NCBI GenBank assembly: GCA_005406025.1
Contig: BGZK01000144.1
Span: forward strand, 434,001 to 498,000
Length of the DNA stretch: 64,000 nucleotides
Reading direction: 5' to 3'
Source of the DNA: Eumeta japonica
Taxonomy: Eukaryota; Arthropoda; Insecta; Lepidoptera; Psychidae
Shown piece after piece: positions 1 to 14,700 of the stretch (within the stretch, counting starts at the first letter, position 1; each line of letters opens with the position of its first letter). The position numbers were made by a program, and so were the translations under genes. The notes beneath the pieces are model-generated. The model saw only the letters and a program-made list of their open reading frames with translations. It made no database searches and was not told the origin of the DNA.

Positions 1-1292
1 ACAAGACATAAGCAAAGTATTGCAGTATAGAAAATCTTGCAAATGTGTCTGCCCTACTGCTAAAAATATCATAATGATAAAATGAACTATCTAGGGATAT
101 AAAAACTCGTACATATAGTAATGGAATGTGACTGATCTATTTTCCCATCTTCACTTAACACTGAATATACAACCTTATTTCAAATCGAGTGGTGATAGCA
201 TAGTGGTCAATGCATTATTTTTGTATCGGATCTGAAATAGTGTTACCAAGTACAGTGAATTGACCAATGAATTTTGAACCTGTATAATTTGATTTGCTCC
301 ATATTTTTAAGTACGCAAAACGTCAGAATTGATAAGATGTAACTGTCATGATAACAATGGTGGTCACCAACAATATCCACCCCACATTCCATAGTAAACT
401 CAAGGTCTAAGACTCTTGCTTTTATTAACAAACTACTATTTGATGATAATGCACAAGATAGATTATTGGTCTTATATGAGTTTGTTTCTCTTTTTATATT
501 ATGGTTTGACTCACTACTGTGAAATAGATTACTTGACTCACTATTTGACTCACTACTGTGAACTTGATGTTAGAATTCAGGAAGTTTAGTATCACAAATA
601 ATCTTAAATCCTAAAATGTGGAATATATCTAACTTGTTCAATTGTATAAATCACCTGTATGATATTACAGTGTTAAACTAAATATTTTATTTAGCATTCA
701 ATTACTCAGTGATATTTTTCTATTAATTAATATTTATGTGAATTTATTAAATTAGCTAAACGGGGAATTAATACGCAGAATAAATACATTAATAAATATA
801 CACAATAAAACAGTATAAAGAAAAGTCTATACATTAAAGAGAAATTTGGAAAAAAAAACATTTTTTATATTATTATTATTTTTCTTAACTAATTATAAAT
901 GGCGCTATGTGTACGCAAGTTTCCGTTCGCATGCAATTATTATTTAAAAACAGACACACACCGAGAACGAGATCATGGTGGACACAGTGTAATATGTCGA
1001 TACAAAAAATGCATAAATTCATTCTATGTCCATGGACGTGGAACTGCGGGCGAAAGCTAGTATTCCATATATAAAAGTACACGTCCATACACTATTACAT
1101 GAATTTTGCAATAAAAGAATGAAGTCTAGTTACCATATCAAGGTTAAATCCAGGTGTCAAGAACTTACGCCCCTTCAATGCTTCTATTTTTTGGTTATAT
1201 ATAATAATGTCAGTTCCAGTAATTTCAAACAGTTTGTTATCTTTTGTAACATAGTACAATTTTGTATTCAATGCAAACATTTTGTTTTCAAG
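1..1292. other. Left flank, probably intron of the SLC7 gene
   Basis: AT-rich sequence with no exon that I can support. Because the transporter exon at 1293 starts inside the protein, this stretch is presumably intronic. It holds a perfect 19-bp direct repeat (505-523 and 544-562, beginning TTTGACTCAC). Around 1040-1062 there is a 'gcgggcgaaagctagt' string like the end of common lepidopteran LINE/SINE repeats. The longer open frames here have no recognisable domain. Confidence 0.5.
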
Positions 1293-3085
1293 CATTGCTC
1301 ACATCAGTTTTCATCATAGTTGGAAACATCAAGACACTAATAGATTTTGCCAGCTGGTTTCTTTGGTTCTTTTATGGACTGGCAATGGTTGCCCTGCTGG
1401 TGTTGAGAAAAACCCAACCCGATACACCCAGACCATATAGAGTGCCAACAGTTTTACCTTGTTTTGTGTTGATGGTAGCAATATTCCTATCAATATTGCC
1501 TATAGTACATGACCCATCAGTAAAATATTTGATGGCAATAGGATTTATAGTCATAGGTGTAATGGTTTATACTTTATTTGTATATTATAAGAAGACTCCT
1601 ACAAGACTATTAAGTAAGTATTTTTATAATAGTTTATTGTATAGAAGTTTTTTTAATACCATAAATAAGTAATTAATCTTATATGAATGTCATAGAAAAT
1701 TACTTTTTATATAATGTACATACATAATATTAAATAAAATAATTTTGAATGATATTAATATAGATTATTTATATGGATTCAGCATCATGGATCAATCCAC
1801 ATGCTTAAGCAAATGATACAAAACTGAAGGGTTTAATAAGATACTATGTTTTATGTATGTTAAATACTTTTGTTTTGCTTGAAACCTGGACAGTTCTGCG
1901 GTTTCTTCAGCATTGCCACATTGACTATCACTATGTTTAGGTGCCAAGATATTTTTATAAAACTATTATGTTAATCTTCGTACAAAATGAAAACACAAAC
2001 CAATATGGTGGTTGCTAAAAGTATGATACAGGGAGATGTCATATCCCCAAAATTCTTCAGAATGTGCTTAGGAAATGGAAATGAAAGATGTTTGCAATCT
2101 TTCAAATAAAAAATAACCCAGCATTGATATCCATGTAGAATCAATCATCAACATCATTTAATTCCAACAACATATGCAATGACAGAATTGTTGAATAACC
2201 TAGGTCTTGTGCTAGGTGCCAAACCTCAATAGACTTAAAAAATGGGTCTCATAATAAAGAATAACAAGATAAAATTATGTAAAATGCTTATGTTGTTTCA
2301 CTCCTTTCAGTGATAGGTTGAAACATTCACTTGAGATTATAGATGAATCTAGATAGTTCTCTACTTGAGATAAACTGCTCAATTAGCTAGATCTAACGTC
2401 CATGAAGATTTTACAAAAAAGCATTTATCTAAAGACAAAAGTCTCAGAAAAGTGCATGTTGATGGTAATATGTAAATGCTATGTATGGTCCCTCACAATT
2501 TATTTCATAAACAAACTAAATGTCATTTAACAGTCTATGGAAAGAGCTGTATAAAGAGTTTCCCTGCATAGTATAGTTTGGAAATGGGGAAAATCTGCAA
2601 TATAATCAGAGTGAATAACATAATTTACAGAATGAATTAATTTGAAGTGGCTATAGGTAGGCTATTTTTCTCATAACTAATAAACATTGGGAAAGAAAGG
2701 TTCTTTGGCGATCACAAACCAAATGTCAGCATATATTTCCAATCAGACGGTCCGATGACCTGGTAATTGTCGCAGGTTATCATTGCTTACAAGTGGTCAG
2801 GACCAAACATCATAAAAATGTAGGGAAGATGATATTACATTGAGCAGTGGACATCTGATAGTTGAAATAAATAATTGTTTTTGTAGATGTAAATTATAAT
2901 TTGTATTTAAATTTTGACTATATCAATTTGTTGAACCAATACAATTTGTAGTCATATAAGTACATTAAGAAAATCATGTTCAAATTAGTAATTTCTCACG
3001 TTTGTGTTCTTTATTTGCAGAGACCTTCACATTTTTGATGCAAGTGTTATTCGAGAGTGTGCCACCAAGCAAACATCAAGACTGA
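1293..3085 (+). CDS. b(0,+)-type amino acid transporter (SLC7 light chain), 3' end only
   Basis: Two exons, 1293-1613 and 3021-3085, joined across a 1.4-kb intron (donor gtaagt, acceptor ttatttgcag) with matching phase. The product is the C-terminal part of an SLC7 light subunit, a multi-pass exchanger of cationic and neutral amino acids that normally pairs with an SLC3 heavy chain at the plasma membrane. Visible parts are a GNIKTLIDFASW loop, a membrane segment ending LRK, the PRPYRVP linker, and two more hydrophobic helices (about VLPCFVLMVAIFLSIL and YLMAIGFIVIGVMVYTLFVYYKK). The last exon encodes the short tail TFTFLMQVLFESVPPS and stops with TGA at 3083. This tail matches the pattern at the end of SLC7A9-like proteins. 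The acceptor before 1293 (ttttcaag) is the least certain boundary. Earlier exons lie left of the window. Assignment to b(0,+)AT rather than another SLC7 member is by memory of the family. Confidence 0.82.
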
Positions 3086-6000
3086 GCTGTTTATAGTTTT
3101 TAACAAAGACATATGTAGCATCTAGTCAATAGTTTAACATTCCTATTGATTGTATGCTTAATGTAAGAAATAAAATAAAGAGAGTGAGAATGCCTCATTT
3201 TTGTTATCTTTATTTTGTTGTTACATTTTATTACCACCTTGCTATGCTTTCATAAATTAACTTAGCATAATAAACAAATGATTATTACCAAATCTGTACC
3301 AGTTATTAAAAATTGAATATATAAGATCCCTACATTTGCTCTTTTTTGATTTTCGACTCATATATAAGAAAAAAGTATACTGTACAAAAATTATATAGTT
3401 TCCTGTTATATTCTGGATCAGTGAGAGCAATATTTTTTTTATTATATGAAGTTGAGACCTTATTATAATAAGTAATTATTTAGCATTTTATTACAGTAAA
3501 TAAAAAATATACTATGGGAATCTTTATTGACCATATATTTTGATATTTGAGTGACCATGGTTTGCTTTAAAAATGCTTATTACTAAAAACAGCACATTAT
3601 AGAATTAATAAAATAAAAAAGTGCACCAGTACTAGGTGCTTATCTAGTCACTATAGGTAGATCGCTCTCTTATATTTCTAAACTCTTCATTATAGAGTAG
3701 TCGAAGCTTTCGTACTCTTTCATGGCTGAAGAAAACTCAACTGCAGAACAGCCTTTAAACATCTCATATTTTTTCGAACTCTTAAAGCAATAAAACTTTT
3801 TTCATATTTACGACCTCACTAGCACTTTCAAAATCATTATCGATGTAAAAATGACAATAATTTTGTTATTTTTCCAAGATTTAGTCACATCTGATGAATA
3901 CAGCTAACAATTTATATGTGGCTTACGCATTCATAGAAGTGTTTCGAGCTCAAAAAATATTTAGATTTTAGAGATTGTTTAATAAAGAAGTTAATGAATG
4001 GGTGCATCAAAAAACACGCAATTTGTGAATATTAACCGTAAAATTTCACAGATTATAAATCATCTGTCAAATCTTACAGTTAGCATTTTTATCTTTTAAC
4101 AACTATATTGTTTGATCTATTTAATCGATATCAGCGAATGTTGTAACATTCCATGCAGCTTTTAAGTAATACAGAAATTATTTTATTTTGAATTTTTAGG
4201 GATAGTTATAAAAAATTTGAAATTTTTTTTCACTTTATCTCGTTAAGCTCGCGAATAATTAGATAAAGTTTACAGCTTTAACGAAGTTTTATTAGTAATA
4301 GAATAGATGTTGGAATATGAATAGTTTAAAAATAATTTAAAATAAATATATATTCATATTTACTTTTTTTAGATTTTTCAAAATCTAACAAATCGACTGA
4401 ATTCAAATTTTAAGAAAATGTAAGTTCAATCAAGTCCTTTCAAATGCTACAAGTCCAATTCTGTTTGGTGCATTTAATCAAAATATATTTATGGTTTAAA
4501 TTAGCATTCGCGTACGGACGTCTTTATAGAATTAAATTTTCAGAAAGCTTCCTATGACTTAAAAAGCGACTGCAACACTAATTTATCTACTACAAAATTT
4601 ACTGACTACAAAACTTTATTTCAGTCATTGCCACGTGAAATATATTACAGGCGAGAAGATTATTCGTCGTGCGCCCTCGATTCACGTCATTCGTTTACAG
4701 AATTGACCGACTGATCTCATTCACTTATCCGTCAACAGATGATGTTAGTTACATACGAAAACAAAATAGGTACATATAGAATTCGTTCACATATGTACCA
4801 ATAGATGACGTTGGTTACAAACGAAAAAAAAACGAATTTGTTCACGAACTGACAACGTCATAATACTTAAGTTTCTGTTCACGAAATTACCTTATTACAA
4901 ACGAAAGCATTGACATATCCACGTCATAACATTGATTTTTGATGAAACCCTTACTTAAAAAGAAAAGTATCAAATTTTAAGTACCCGAAACCGATGAGAT
5001 TGACGGATATCCGTGAAGCAAGAGAGATGTGCAAAGATCGTACCATGTGGTGATCTATAGTCTCTCTGACTATCCTACTCAGAAATATGCGTGAGTTTAT
5101 GCATTATGATTTATTTGAGACATCTTCTATTTATCAAACTGTTTTAAACCCCCCAGCAGAGTTAACAAGATGAATAAAGATTCAATGTAATGAAAAAAGA
5201 AAAAGTTACGATAAAACTTAAAAATAACGACCTTTTGGGCTATTTACTATAACAATTAATAGGATTAGGGTAATTTTCAGTAATTAAACGAATTATTTTT
5301 AAAATTGAATCAGTCAGAAAAATTAGGTACCTGCTACTATTATAAACCTTTTATTTATCGTTATGTGGGTAAAAAATACATTCGTAAAAAGATAAGAAAC
5401 CTATGCTTAGGTAGTTTTCGTTTTACATAGATGAAAAAACACTTTGAGTCAGCGTGTGTGTCTGTGACAACCCATTTTGTTCAAATCTAATGGACTATAA
5501 AATTTTAAACATAATTTATAAAGAGATCAAGTTAGTTTAATTTAGTATAAATAACGCGATCTCAATTAAGAAGTGACAAATCTAAAAGCAAGTAACAGAA
5601 CCATTTTTTGTGCTATAAAAGAATGAAATAGAAGTTCTCATAGAAATATATGGAAACAAGTATGGTCTATGGATCGCTGCAATAGAGAACCGTGTGCTCT
5701 ATATATTCATATTCATCTATGACCGTGTGTGCGACAAAGCGCACTCAATACAACTAAAACACTTTTACGTGGCGCTGGTGCACACGCAAACATACCGCCA
5801 TGTGGCTGTATTAGGATTGCATTATAAATCGGGTGATAGTCTCGGTGGAAGGACACGTCTGGGTCAATAGGTAAATCTATGGTAATCAATGAGGATTGAG
5901 ACGAATACAACCCACACCGAAACTTATCCCTGCAGACGTCCTACTCTCTCAGACATCCTATGTCTTATTTAAGACTGACCCTGTACCACTTATGCCACGA

Positions 6001-7947
6001 CGTCATTTTGTTTTACCTGCTTTCCAAACGAAATCTTTATTATGTATCGAGTTTGATAAGTCAGTCACGAATGTATCATGTAAATAAGTTAATTTCAGTT
6101 TTATAGATTTATTTAAGGGAGCGATTGAGAAAATTCAAAGAACTATTGTCGAATACATCTTGTGAAGTGTAAAAAATAGATTTGTTATGGGATACATAAG
6201 AATATTTTTAATAATTTTAAAATACATAGTTTAAAAGATATTTAAAAAATGAACAAAAATTGATAACTATATCTTTATTACCAAAATTACAAAATATTGA
6301 ATCTCACTCATAATTTATAGGAAGACCTAAATTAAAATCTTTTACATCCCGCGGGAAAAAAAATGATAAAATGTATTCCTTACATTTGTAATTTCCCCAA
6401 ATCACTCCAATCAAACCTTTTAAGTCTAAAAAACTCACAACCCTTTAAAAAAAATATTCTAAAACAAATTAATACGCACTAAAAAGTAAAAAAATAATTG
6501 CGTATTCTTCTACAACTTAATAATCAACTTACTTTTTCTACTCATCAATATGTAGGTACGATCTATGTGTTTACCACGCAAGATGGTAAGTAGACAGCTA
6601 CCCACTTCAAATTTAACTCAACACATGCCTGTAAATAACAAACAATGATCAAAATATTTTAGAGTTTTCCTAAATAAAAAAAATTAAAAATATTAGACTA
6701 CTTAAAAGTCAATCAAATTATTACGATAATATAATGTAGTTACAATTATTATTATTTTTGGAATCGTTGTCTATTGCTAGATATACTGTATTTTTTTTCT
6801 CCTATCTTTATTTACTTTTCTCTCTTATTTCTCTTTTTATGTTTTAACAACTCTGAATGCTTGGTTTCTTTTTTTATTTCGTAACGAGAAATTGCTTTTA
6901 TTTCATATGTACGTGAATCTGGTACAAATCTATAGTCCTCTATATGAGTGCCATTACATATTAACAAAATGTAGTGAAGTAATTTTACTGAGGACAAAAC
7001 ATACGTTCAATTGGATTAATAGCTATAATAGCTTATTTTTGCGGAAGTTATGCGTAGACGTTGGACTCGAATTATAGTTTACTGTAATTTTTGAAGAGAA
7101 ACTTTTTAGGTGATCATTCGATTAATGATAATTGGACAAGAACCGATAGTGCAATTTCATGAACGTCTAACATTTAGGCACGTTTGGTTACATGAGAGAG
7201 AAGAAAGATATAAAATAGAGAGAAAGAGTGATATACTTTCCGACGCTACGGAGAGAAGCAAAAGAGAATGACGTATTCACAATGACATAAAGCGATAAAA
7301 TAATATGCATGCATGCGCACGTTGAAGATGTACGTCTCTGACACAGTAGAGCTGATCATATGTACAGCACTGCAGGAACAGCTTTATGTATTTTGTAAAG
7401 TTCGTTTTTATTCTAGTTTTCACAAAGAATCAGATTCGAAACAACTAGTAGGTAATACAATAAGTTATTTTTATTATTGCACACAATTTATTCAATGGGA
7501 CTCTCTCCACATGAGTTCTACTCGAACTTGGCCAGTGTCAGCTGTATGAAGTGAATATTCATTCCTTATCTAATCTCTTTGTTATTATTGAAGCCCAATA
7601 CATTTATTTTAATGAAAGTTCGCGACAACACCAGACGAACATATAGATTGGCGATTGACAATTGCAATTGACAATATGACACTTCCTGCGGAGTATTTGT
7701 AATAATAACTGAATAGCCTGCAAATTGCAAAGTTGCAAGTTATACGTTATAACGGAATTTAAGAGCTCAGAGTATGGCTTGTTTTAATTTTTGGTAAATT
7801 TATGAGTTGCTGGTTGGTATATTATTATTGTGTACTGTCAATCAACCTACGAAGCACAAACAAGAAAAAGCGGTGGGCCCTCTGAATAAAAACTTTCAAA
7901 TTAAAACTTGCTACTTTATAGTTAAACCTAATATTTAATTCAAAATA
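3086..7947. other. Intergenic region between SLC7 gene and DDB1
   Basis: No gene found on either strand. Open frames at 5713-6087, 6812-7077 and 7313-7549 are short, overlap on opposite strands and carry no domain. A degenerate repeat with units near 4737-4768, 4803-4830 and 4892 shares a 'gttacaaacgaaa' core. A purine-rich patch lies at 7190-7270. The last few hundred bases before 7948 must contain the DDB1 promoter and 5' UTR, but I see no TATA box or other decisive element. Confidence 0.5.
3169..3179 (+). promoter_or_regulatory. Polyadenylation signals of the SLC7 gene
   Basis: Two overlapping AATAAA hexamers (3169-3174 and 3174-3179) lie 84-94 bases after the stop codon of the transporter, at the usual distance for a short 3' UTR. 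Confidence 0.6.
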
Positions 7948-10900
7948 ATGGCGTATCATTATGTGGTCACCGCTCAAAAACCTACTGCTGTTACAGCATG
8001 TGTTACAGGTAAAATTACATTGTAATATGTAGCCGCCATAAGTTGAGGTTATATCTTTATATGTAAGTATATAATACCAAGATCGTGGTAGTCTTGGTTG
8101 GGCGATGTAAATATTAATCGTAAATGCTCTTTATATTTACATTGGTAAACTGCCTATATTTGAGACGAAGGATAAAGATAGAAGAGGCAAAATATGGGAT
8201 TCTGCTCAAATTCTAGTGTCACAATGATATAAATATTTTCAGGTAACTTTACGTCGCCCACTGATCTCAATTTACTTGTAGCCAAAATAACTAGGCTAGA
8301 AATGTATTTGGTAACTCCTGAAGGCTTGAGGCCAATGAAAGAAGTTGGTTTGTATGGAAGAGTAGCTAAAATGAAACTTTTTAGACCACCGGTAATTATT
8401 GTTTTAAACTTCTTTTACTTACGTATTAGACTAATTAATATTTAATGTTAATATCATAATACTTATGATTATATATTTTTCCATTTAAACTTTACAGTAT
8501 GAAGACAAAGATTTAGTTTTTATACTCACAGCACGTTACAATGCTATGATTTTGGAATGGAGGACTGGTGCCAATGGTGAATTAGAAGTTGTAACTAGAG
8601 CCCATGGCAATGTTTCTGATCGCATCGGCAAACCTTCAGAAAATGGCATTCTTGCAGTTATTGATCCTCAAGCACGTGTTATTGGCTTAAGGCTATATGA
8701 TGGTCTATTTAAAATAATTCCCTTAGATAAAGATTCAACAGAATTAAAAGCTACAAGTTTAAGGTGATACTCTAGTTATTTATATTCTATGTTATGTATA
8801 AATATATATCTATAAAAAATACTGTATAAGTTGTAATTTTATATTGAATCACATTCACAAAACTGGGTAATCGCAATTGGTAAGGACATTACATTATAAT
8901 TTTTTTTTAATACATAAATTTCATTTGCTTTTATGTGATTACTGTTTGTTAAAACATGTTTATAGAAATCATTGAAATATTAACGTCAATTCATGAGAAA
9001 ATGGCTGGATTACTTTTTTGAATTATACCATTATCACTAATAATATTTTATTAATTTAAAAAGTAATTCCTTTGGATTTAAATAAATCGTCATTTTAGAC
9101 ATTACTATTAAATCTAAAATATTGTTATTTTTGCCAATTTGATATTGTTCATTTTCATGTGCCTTGAGAATTATATGTGTCAGGTTTTTGCTAATCATGC
9201 CACTACTGAGGCAATCCTCACGATATTTTCATTTCAGATTGAAGGGCTTAGACCATAAGCCCTCCACAAAGACCTAATGCGAGTTGGAGGTTACTAATGA
9301 TATTTGTCACTAATGTGATAACAACCAACCAAAAACTGTCGACTTAAAGATAAAGTTCTCTAATTTGACTTATGTTAAGAGCATTGGTCAATTTGCTGGA
9401 GGTAAAATTGAACCCAGTATCTTCTGGTTCGAAGGCAACGATCTTAATGATAAAGCTCCCATCAGTGAACAAAGTACCATTCTTAGAGTTATCCATTTAA
9501 TTTTAAGATATTAGTTCATTGAAAAAATATTGATTTTTACTACTCCTGAAGATAAGGATGTATATTTCATTTTATAATCAATATACATATTTTAATGACT
9601 TTCAGCTATAATTGTTTTGATAAAATTTTAAACTAAAATTCATTTTCAATTATAATCAACTATAGGTTTTTAAGTTTTATCTTCTTTGTTATATGATCTC
9701 AAAAAAAAAAAAACTGGCAAAACAGACACCAAATTTGTACCAATGTGTTCCATTATTTTAATTTTCGCAAGTACAACAATCAAAAGTGATATAATATAAA
9801 TGTTATTAATATTTTTCTGCGAAAGATTATTTTTAGTATATAAAAAATATAAAGATATAAAATTATAATGCAATAAAATTCTAATGATTTATAAGTTTTC
9901 ATATAATAATAGGAAATATAAAATACATTGTAATTTAGTTGTTGTTTTTTAAATTTAGTCAATGTCAATTGCCAATTGTACCCCTTAGTCAAGTTTGTAC
10001 TATTTTAAGAATTCTGTATAATTTAAGCAAACCTCTTCTGTTTTATAGATTAGAGGAACTGCATGTGTTTGATGTTGAATTTCTGCATGGATGTTCCAAT
10101 CCAACTTTAATCTTGATCCATCAAGACATTAATGGTAGACATATAAAGGTATTTTGTTGATCTGTTTAATTTATTGTCGTTATTATTGCAATGTTTTCAC
10201 AATATCTCTCATGCACTATTTTTTAGACTCATGAAATAAGTCTACGAGATAAAGAGTTTATGAAAATACCATGGAAACAGGATAATGTTGAAACTGAAGC
10301 ATCACTTTTGATACCAGTACCGAGTCCTTTGGGTAGGTCCATTCAGTTTTGAAGAATATTCTTATTTTTGGACCACAAAACATTTCTATTGTATTTATGT
10401 TTTTATCTGATTACAGGAGGCGCTATAGTGATAGGTCAAGAGTCAATAGTGTACCACGACGGTCAGAGTTATGTCGCAGTGGCGCCACCACAAATCAAAG
10501 TAAAAATTGCACTTATTGATTGATGCAGTAATAAAGACAAAACATATATTTAATTAATATTGAAATATTCTTCCCTGGTGATATAAGAACTGTATATTCT
10601 AGGCCATATTTAGATAGACATCAACTAGAGTAGGAATGAAATTTTTGTTAGCATGTAGCATTTTTCGTCATCTGTTATTTTTGCTATTACTTAAATTTGT
10701 TTTTATTTCTTATACAATAATAATCCAATGACAATCAAACCAACCTCTCTGTGTTGTTTGACTTGCACATACATTTATCAATTTTTTGTTATATTATGAT
10801 GAACACATAAACATAAAAAATAGACAATTTGATATTTGTCCACAATTCGAATCTAATGAAGTTACAGCAATAATTTCATACTTAGCCGTACTTAACTCCT

Positions 10901-11649
10901 TTAGGGACAGAATTTTCAAAAACTTTTTCTTAGCGCTTGTCTACATCATACAGATAAACTTTTTTCATTTCCATCACATTTTTTTTTCAGTCCACCCCCA
11001 TTAATTGCTACTGTCGTGTGGACGGCCGTGGTCTGAGATATTTACTTGGTGACATCGCTGGTAGATTGTTTATGCTGTTCTTGGAGCTGCAAGTCAAACC
11101 AGATGGATCACATGCAGTCAAAGATTTAAAAGTAGAATTGTTAGGTAAGAATGCTTTGTTTCAATAAAATATTGTAGCATTTCCCATTCCATTAATTCTT
11201 GATCCCATATTGTTTTCATCTGCCTGCAGTTACATATAGGCCCAAATAGCTGTAGCTGGGCCGTATGGCCTATATTTACTATTGCTTTAATGTTCTTAGT
11301 TCACTAGAATATAGATTTATGTGACATTCATAGATTATAAAAGTTAAAGTCACTAGTGAGCAAAACAAAACAAAATCAATCTACTACTAAAACTTTTTTA
11401 ATTTCAGGTGAAATTCCAATACCCGAATGCATGACTTATTTGGATAATGGTGTGGTGTTCATCGGTTCGAGAATAGGAGATTCCGCTCTCGTGCGTCTGT
11501 CGGCATCACGCGATGACGCGACACAATATGTTCAACCCATGGAGAGCTTCACAAGCCTCGCGCCGATTGTGGACATGTGCATTGTGGATTTAGAGAAGCA
11601 AGGACAAGGACAGCTTATTACTTGTTCCGGTATATTTGTGAACTATTGC

Positions 11650-11711
<62 letters not shown>

Positions 11712-14700
11712 TAAATATACATAAAGTCTTCATTAATAGAATTAATTCTATAAGAATTCTAAATTATGTGGTAGAATTTAGAACTCATGGATAGAGATTG
11801 ACAATAACAAATTTAGGTTTTTAATAATATACTGTATATTTTTTCATTCATAAGCTTTCGCCTCTTTCTTGCGAGGGTAGGTAAAGACATAGATCTTCAC
11901 ATTGTTACTATCTTTACAAGGCTGTCTTGCTTCACCAACATTCATCAATTATGCTGGATGCTTAAAATTTGTTCTAGATGATTTTCAAGAGTGCTCGTCG
12001 CCCAGCCTTTAAATTATAATTATCCTATAAAACATGTATGGCAACCGTTTTTATATTTTTTACTTGAAATAACAATTTTTTTATGTATCTTTATATAATT
12101 ATTCACACTTCATATTCTTAGCTAGCCAATAGCCATTCATTTTTACCTAGTATAGTACATATTTATAGGGAAATTCTTAAGTTTATTAAAATTTTATAGG
12201 CTTGGAGCTCTAAGTTAATTCATAGTAAATTTTAATATATATTTACCAAGAAAATTACAATAATGTTTATTTAATATTTTGATGCCTTACTTAAAAAAAT
12301 AAATACTCTGTAATGTGTAGTTTTGAGTGTAATAGCGATTCTCTTCAATGTATAATATTTATTTTTATTATGCAGAGAAGTTTGACGATATTCTTTTTAA
12401 ATTGGAATGATTTGCATTATAACTTATTAAGTTTCCAATACTTTTGATACTAACTAATAACAAAAAAACAATTGAAGCAACAAATCTTATTGTGCATTTT
12501 TAAAAGTGATAACTTCTCTACATGCCCATGTTACATTTTTCTGACAGGTGCATACAAAATGGGTTCTCTAAGGATCATCAGGAATGGTATAGGAATCCAA
12601 GAGCATGCTTCCATCGACTTGCCCGGAATCAAAGGTCTCTGGGCCTTAACTCTAGCACCTGGAGGAGTTCATCATGACACCTTAGTACTTGCTTTTGTTG
12701 GGCAAAGCAGGTGATATAATGTTCCACTTTAATTAGTTCAAGTAAATTTAAGATAAAATAGCTTGTTATTATAATAGCATGGCACTTTTTTGTGATGTGT
12801 TTAATGTGACAAGGATAAACAGCGACTACAAAACTAAACAGCTTATTTGCTTTTTCCATATTCTTAATGTGCCATAAGGATTACTTAATATTTTATATGA
12901 CAAGCTAAACACTACAGAGTAATTTCTCTATTTATCCTTTATTACATTATTATAGTATTATTATTATAGCATTACACATCTTTTCTTTGTACAATTAAGT
13001 ATTTAAAATTATCCTTTATGTCCTTTCTAAACATTAATAAATTAAATAATATAATTTTATAGATATTCTGTTTTGTTTTGTTCTAGAGTGCTTACACTGA
13101 GTGGTGAGGAAGTAGAAGAGACTGAAATTAAGGGATTACTATCTGACCATCAAACCTTTTATACTGGAAATGTTTGCTGTGATCAGCTGATACAGGTACC
13201 TAAGTGTTTTTAAATAGCATACCCAAATTTTTAAATTCATAAACGATCTGTCACTATACTAGGAAAATTTGAAGTAATACCTAGTACTATTAACAAAACA
13301 TAATTGTCAACTAATGTATGGATAGATATGATACAAACAGATTTAAAGTAACAGTTATTTGTTGAGTATTTATCATTTATTTACACGAAAAACAGAATTA
13401 ATACCACTTAACATGTATTTCTATTCTTAAGCGATGTATTAACGTGTTGAATTAGGTGACAGATTTAGATGTACGACTAGTATCACGTTCGTCGGGCGAA
13501 TGGTCGTGCGTGGCGCGCTGGGCGCCCAAAGGGCGTGCCATTTCCGTGGTGGCGAGCTCCGAGACGCGCTGCGTGTGCGCTGCCGGCCCCAGAATCTACC
13601 TTGTTGCTTTAGGAAATGGCACCTTGGATTTGTTGGCGTGAGTTATTCGTCCATAATTGACTATCGGGAATTTTTTGTTTACTTCTAGTATTAAGACCTC
13701 TATTTATATAGTAGAGATATTATATAGCCAAGACATTATTTGAACTTTTGCATCACTGCCGTGCGGTATTTTTAAAGTAAAAAAGTTATCTTAAAAGCAT
13801 TTTATTGATAATGTTATTTCATAATTTTATTACCAGTGAAGTATGTATGGACGAAGAGGTGGCATGCTTGGACATAGGGCCGGGCGAGGACGCCACGCTG
13901 CTCGGCGTCGGGCTCTGGACAGACATCTCAATCCGCGTTCTTCGGCTGCCCGACCTTAAAGAGCTTCACGCTGAAAAATTGTCTGGAGGTGATCACATAT
14001 GCATGTAACATATACTTCAGAAAAGATAATTTTTATTTTGGCTATTAAAAAAAAGTAATCTACATTGTAATTTTACCATCTATTGCCAGTATTAAGATTA
14101 TTTTTAATGATGTGATCAAGACTATCATTTTTGGTAATGTTAAGATATATATGATTTCCAAATTTGTCTATTACATTTCGAAACATTTTCATTGCCAGTT
14201 TTTAGAAATCCATTTTTCTTCTATTTTAAATCCCACTTTGAAAGAAATCTATCTTAAAAATGAACCATCCTTAAATCTATAAACATCATAATTAATGATG
14301 TATTCAATACTCAAAATTATCAAAAACTCATCTACTGTTATTGTACTAAAGTACATTAAGATCAAAATATTTAAAATTCTATCAATCATTTCAGAAATAA
14401 TTCCTCGTTCTCTTCTAATTTGTGAACTGGAGGGCGTGTGTTACCTACTGTGTGCGCTCGGCGATGGATCTATGTTCTACTTCAACCTAGACCGTGAGAG
14501 TGGTGCTTTGTTACATAAGAAAAAAGTCACTTTGGGCACTCAACCTACAGTCTTAAGGACATTTAGGTATCATCAATTATATTTTGATACTCGAAAGTCA
14601 ATTTGTTCCCACAATCAGAAATATGATAGAATTTGATTGGATCAGAGAAAGTTTTGTTCTACCACAAATAGTATAGCTTTTTAATGTATTCTACATAGTT

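Noticed and set aside
5713..6087. Possible small genes on both strands between the SLC7 gene and DDB1.
   Set aside because: Overlapping antisense frames of about 63 codons, no ATG context or domain, and no supporting splice structure.
11356..11724. 122-codon open frame across DDB1 exon 8 into a run of alternating Ile/Tyr.
   Set aside because: It is exon 8 (11408-11629) read through its splice donor into the TA microsatellite.
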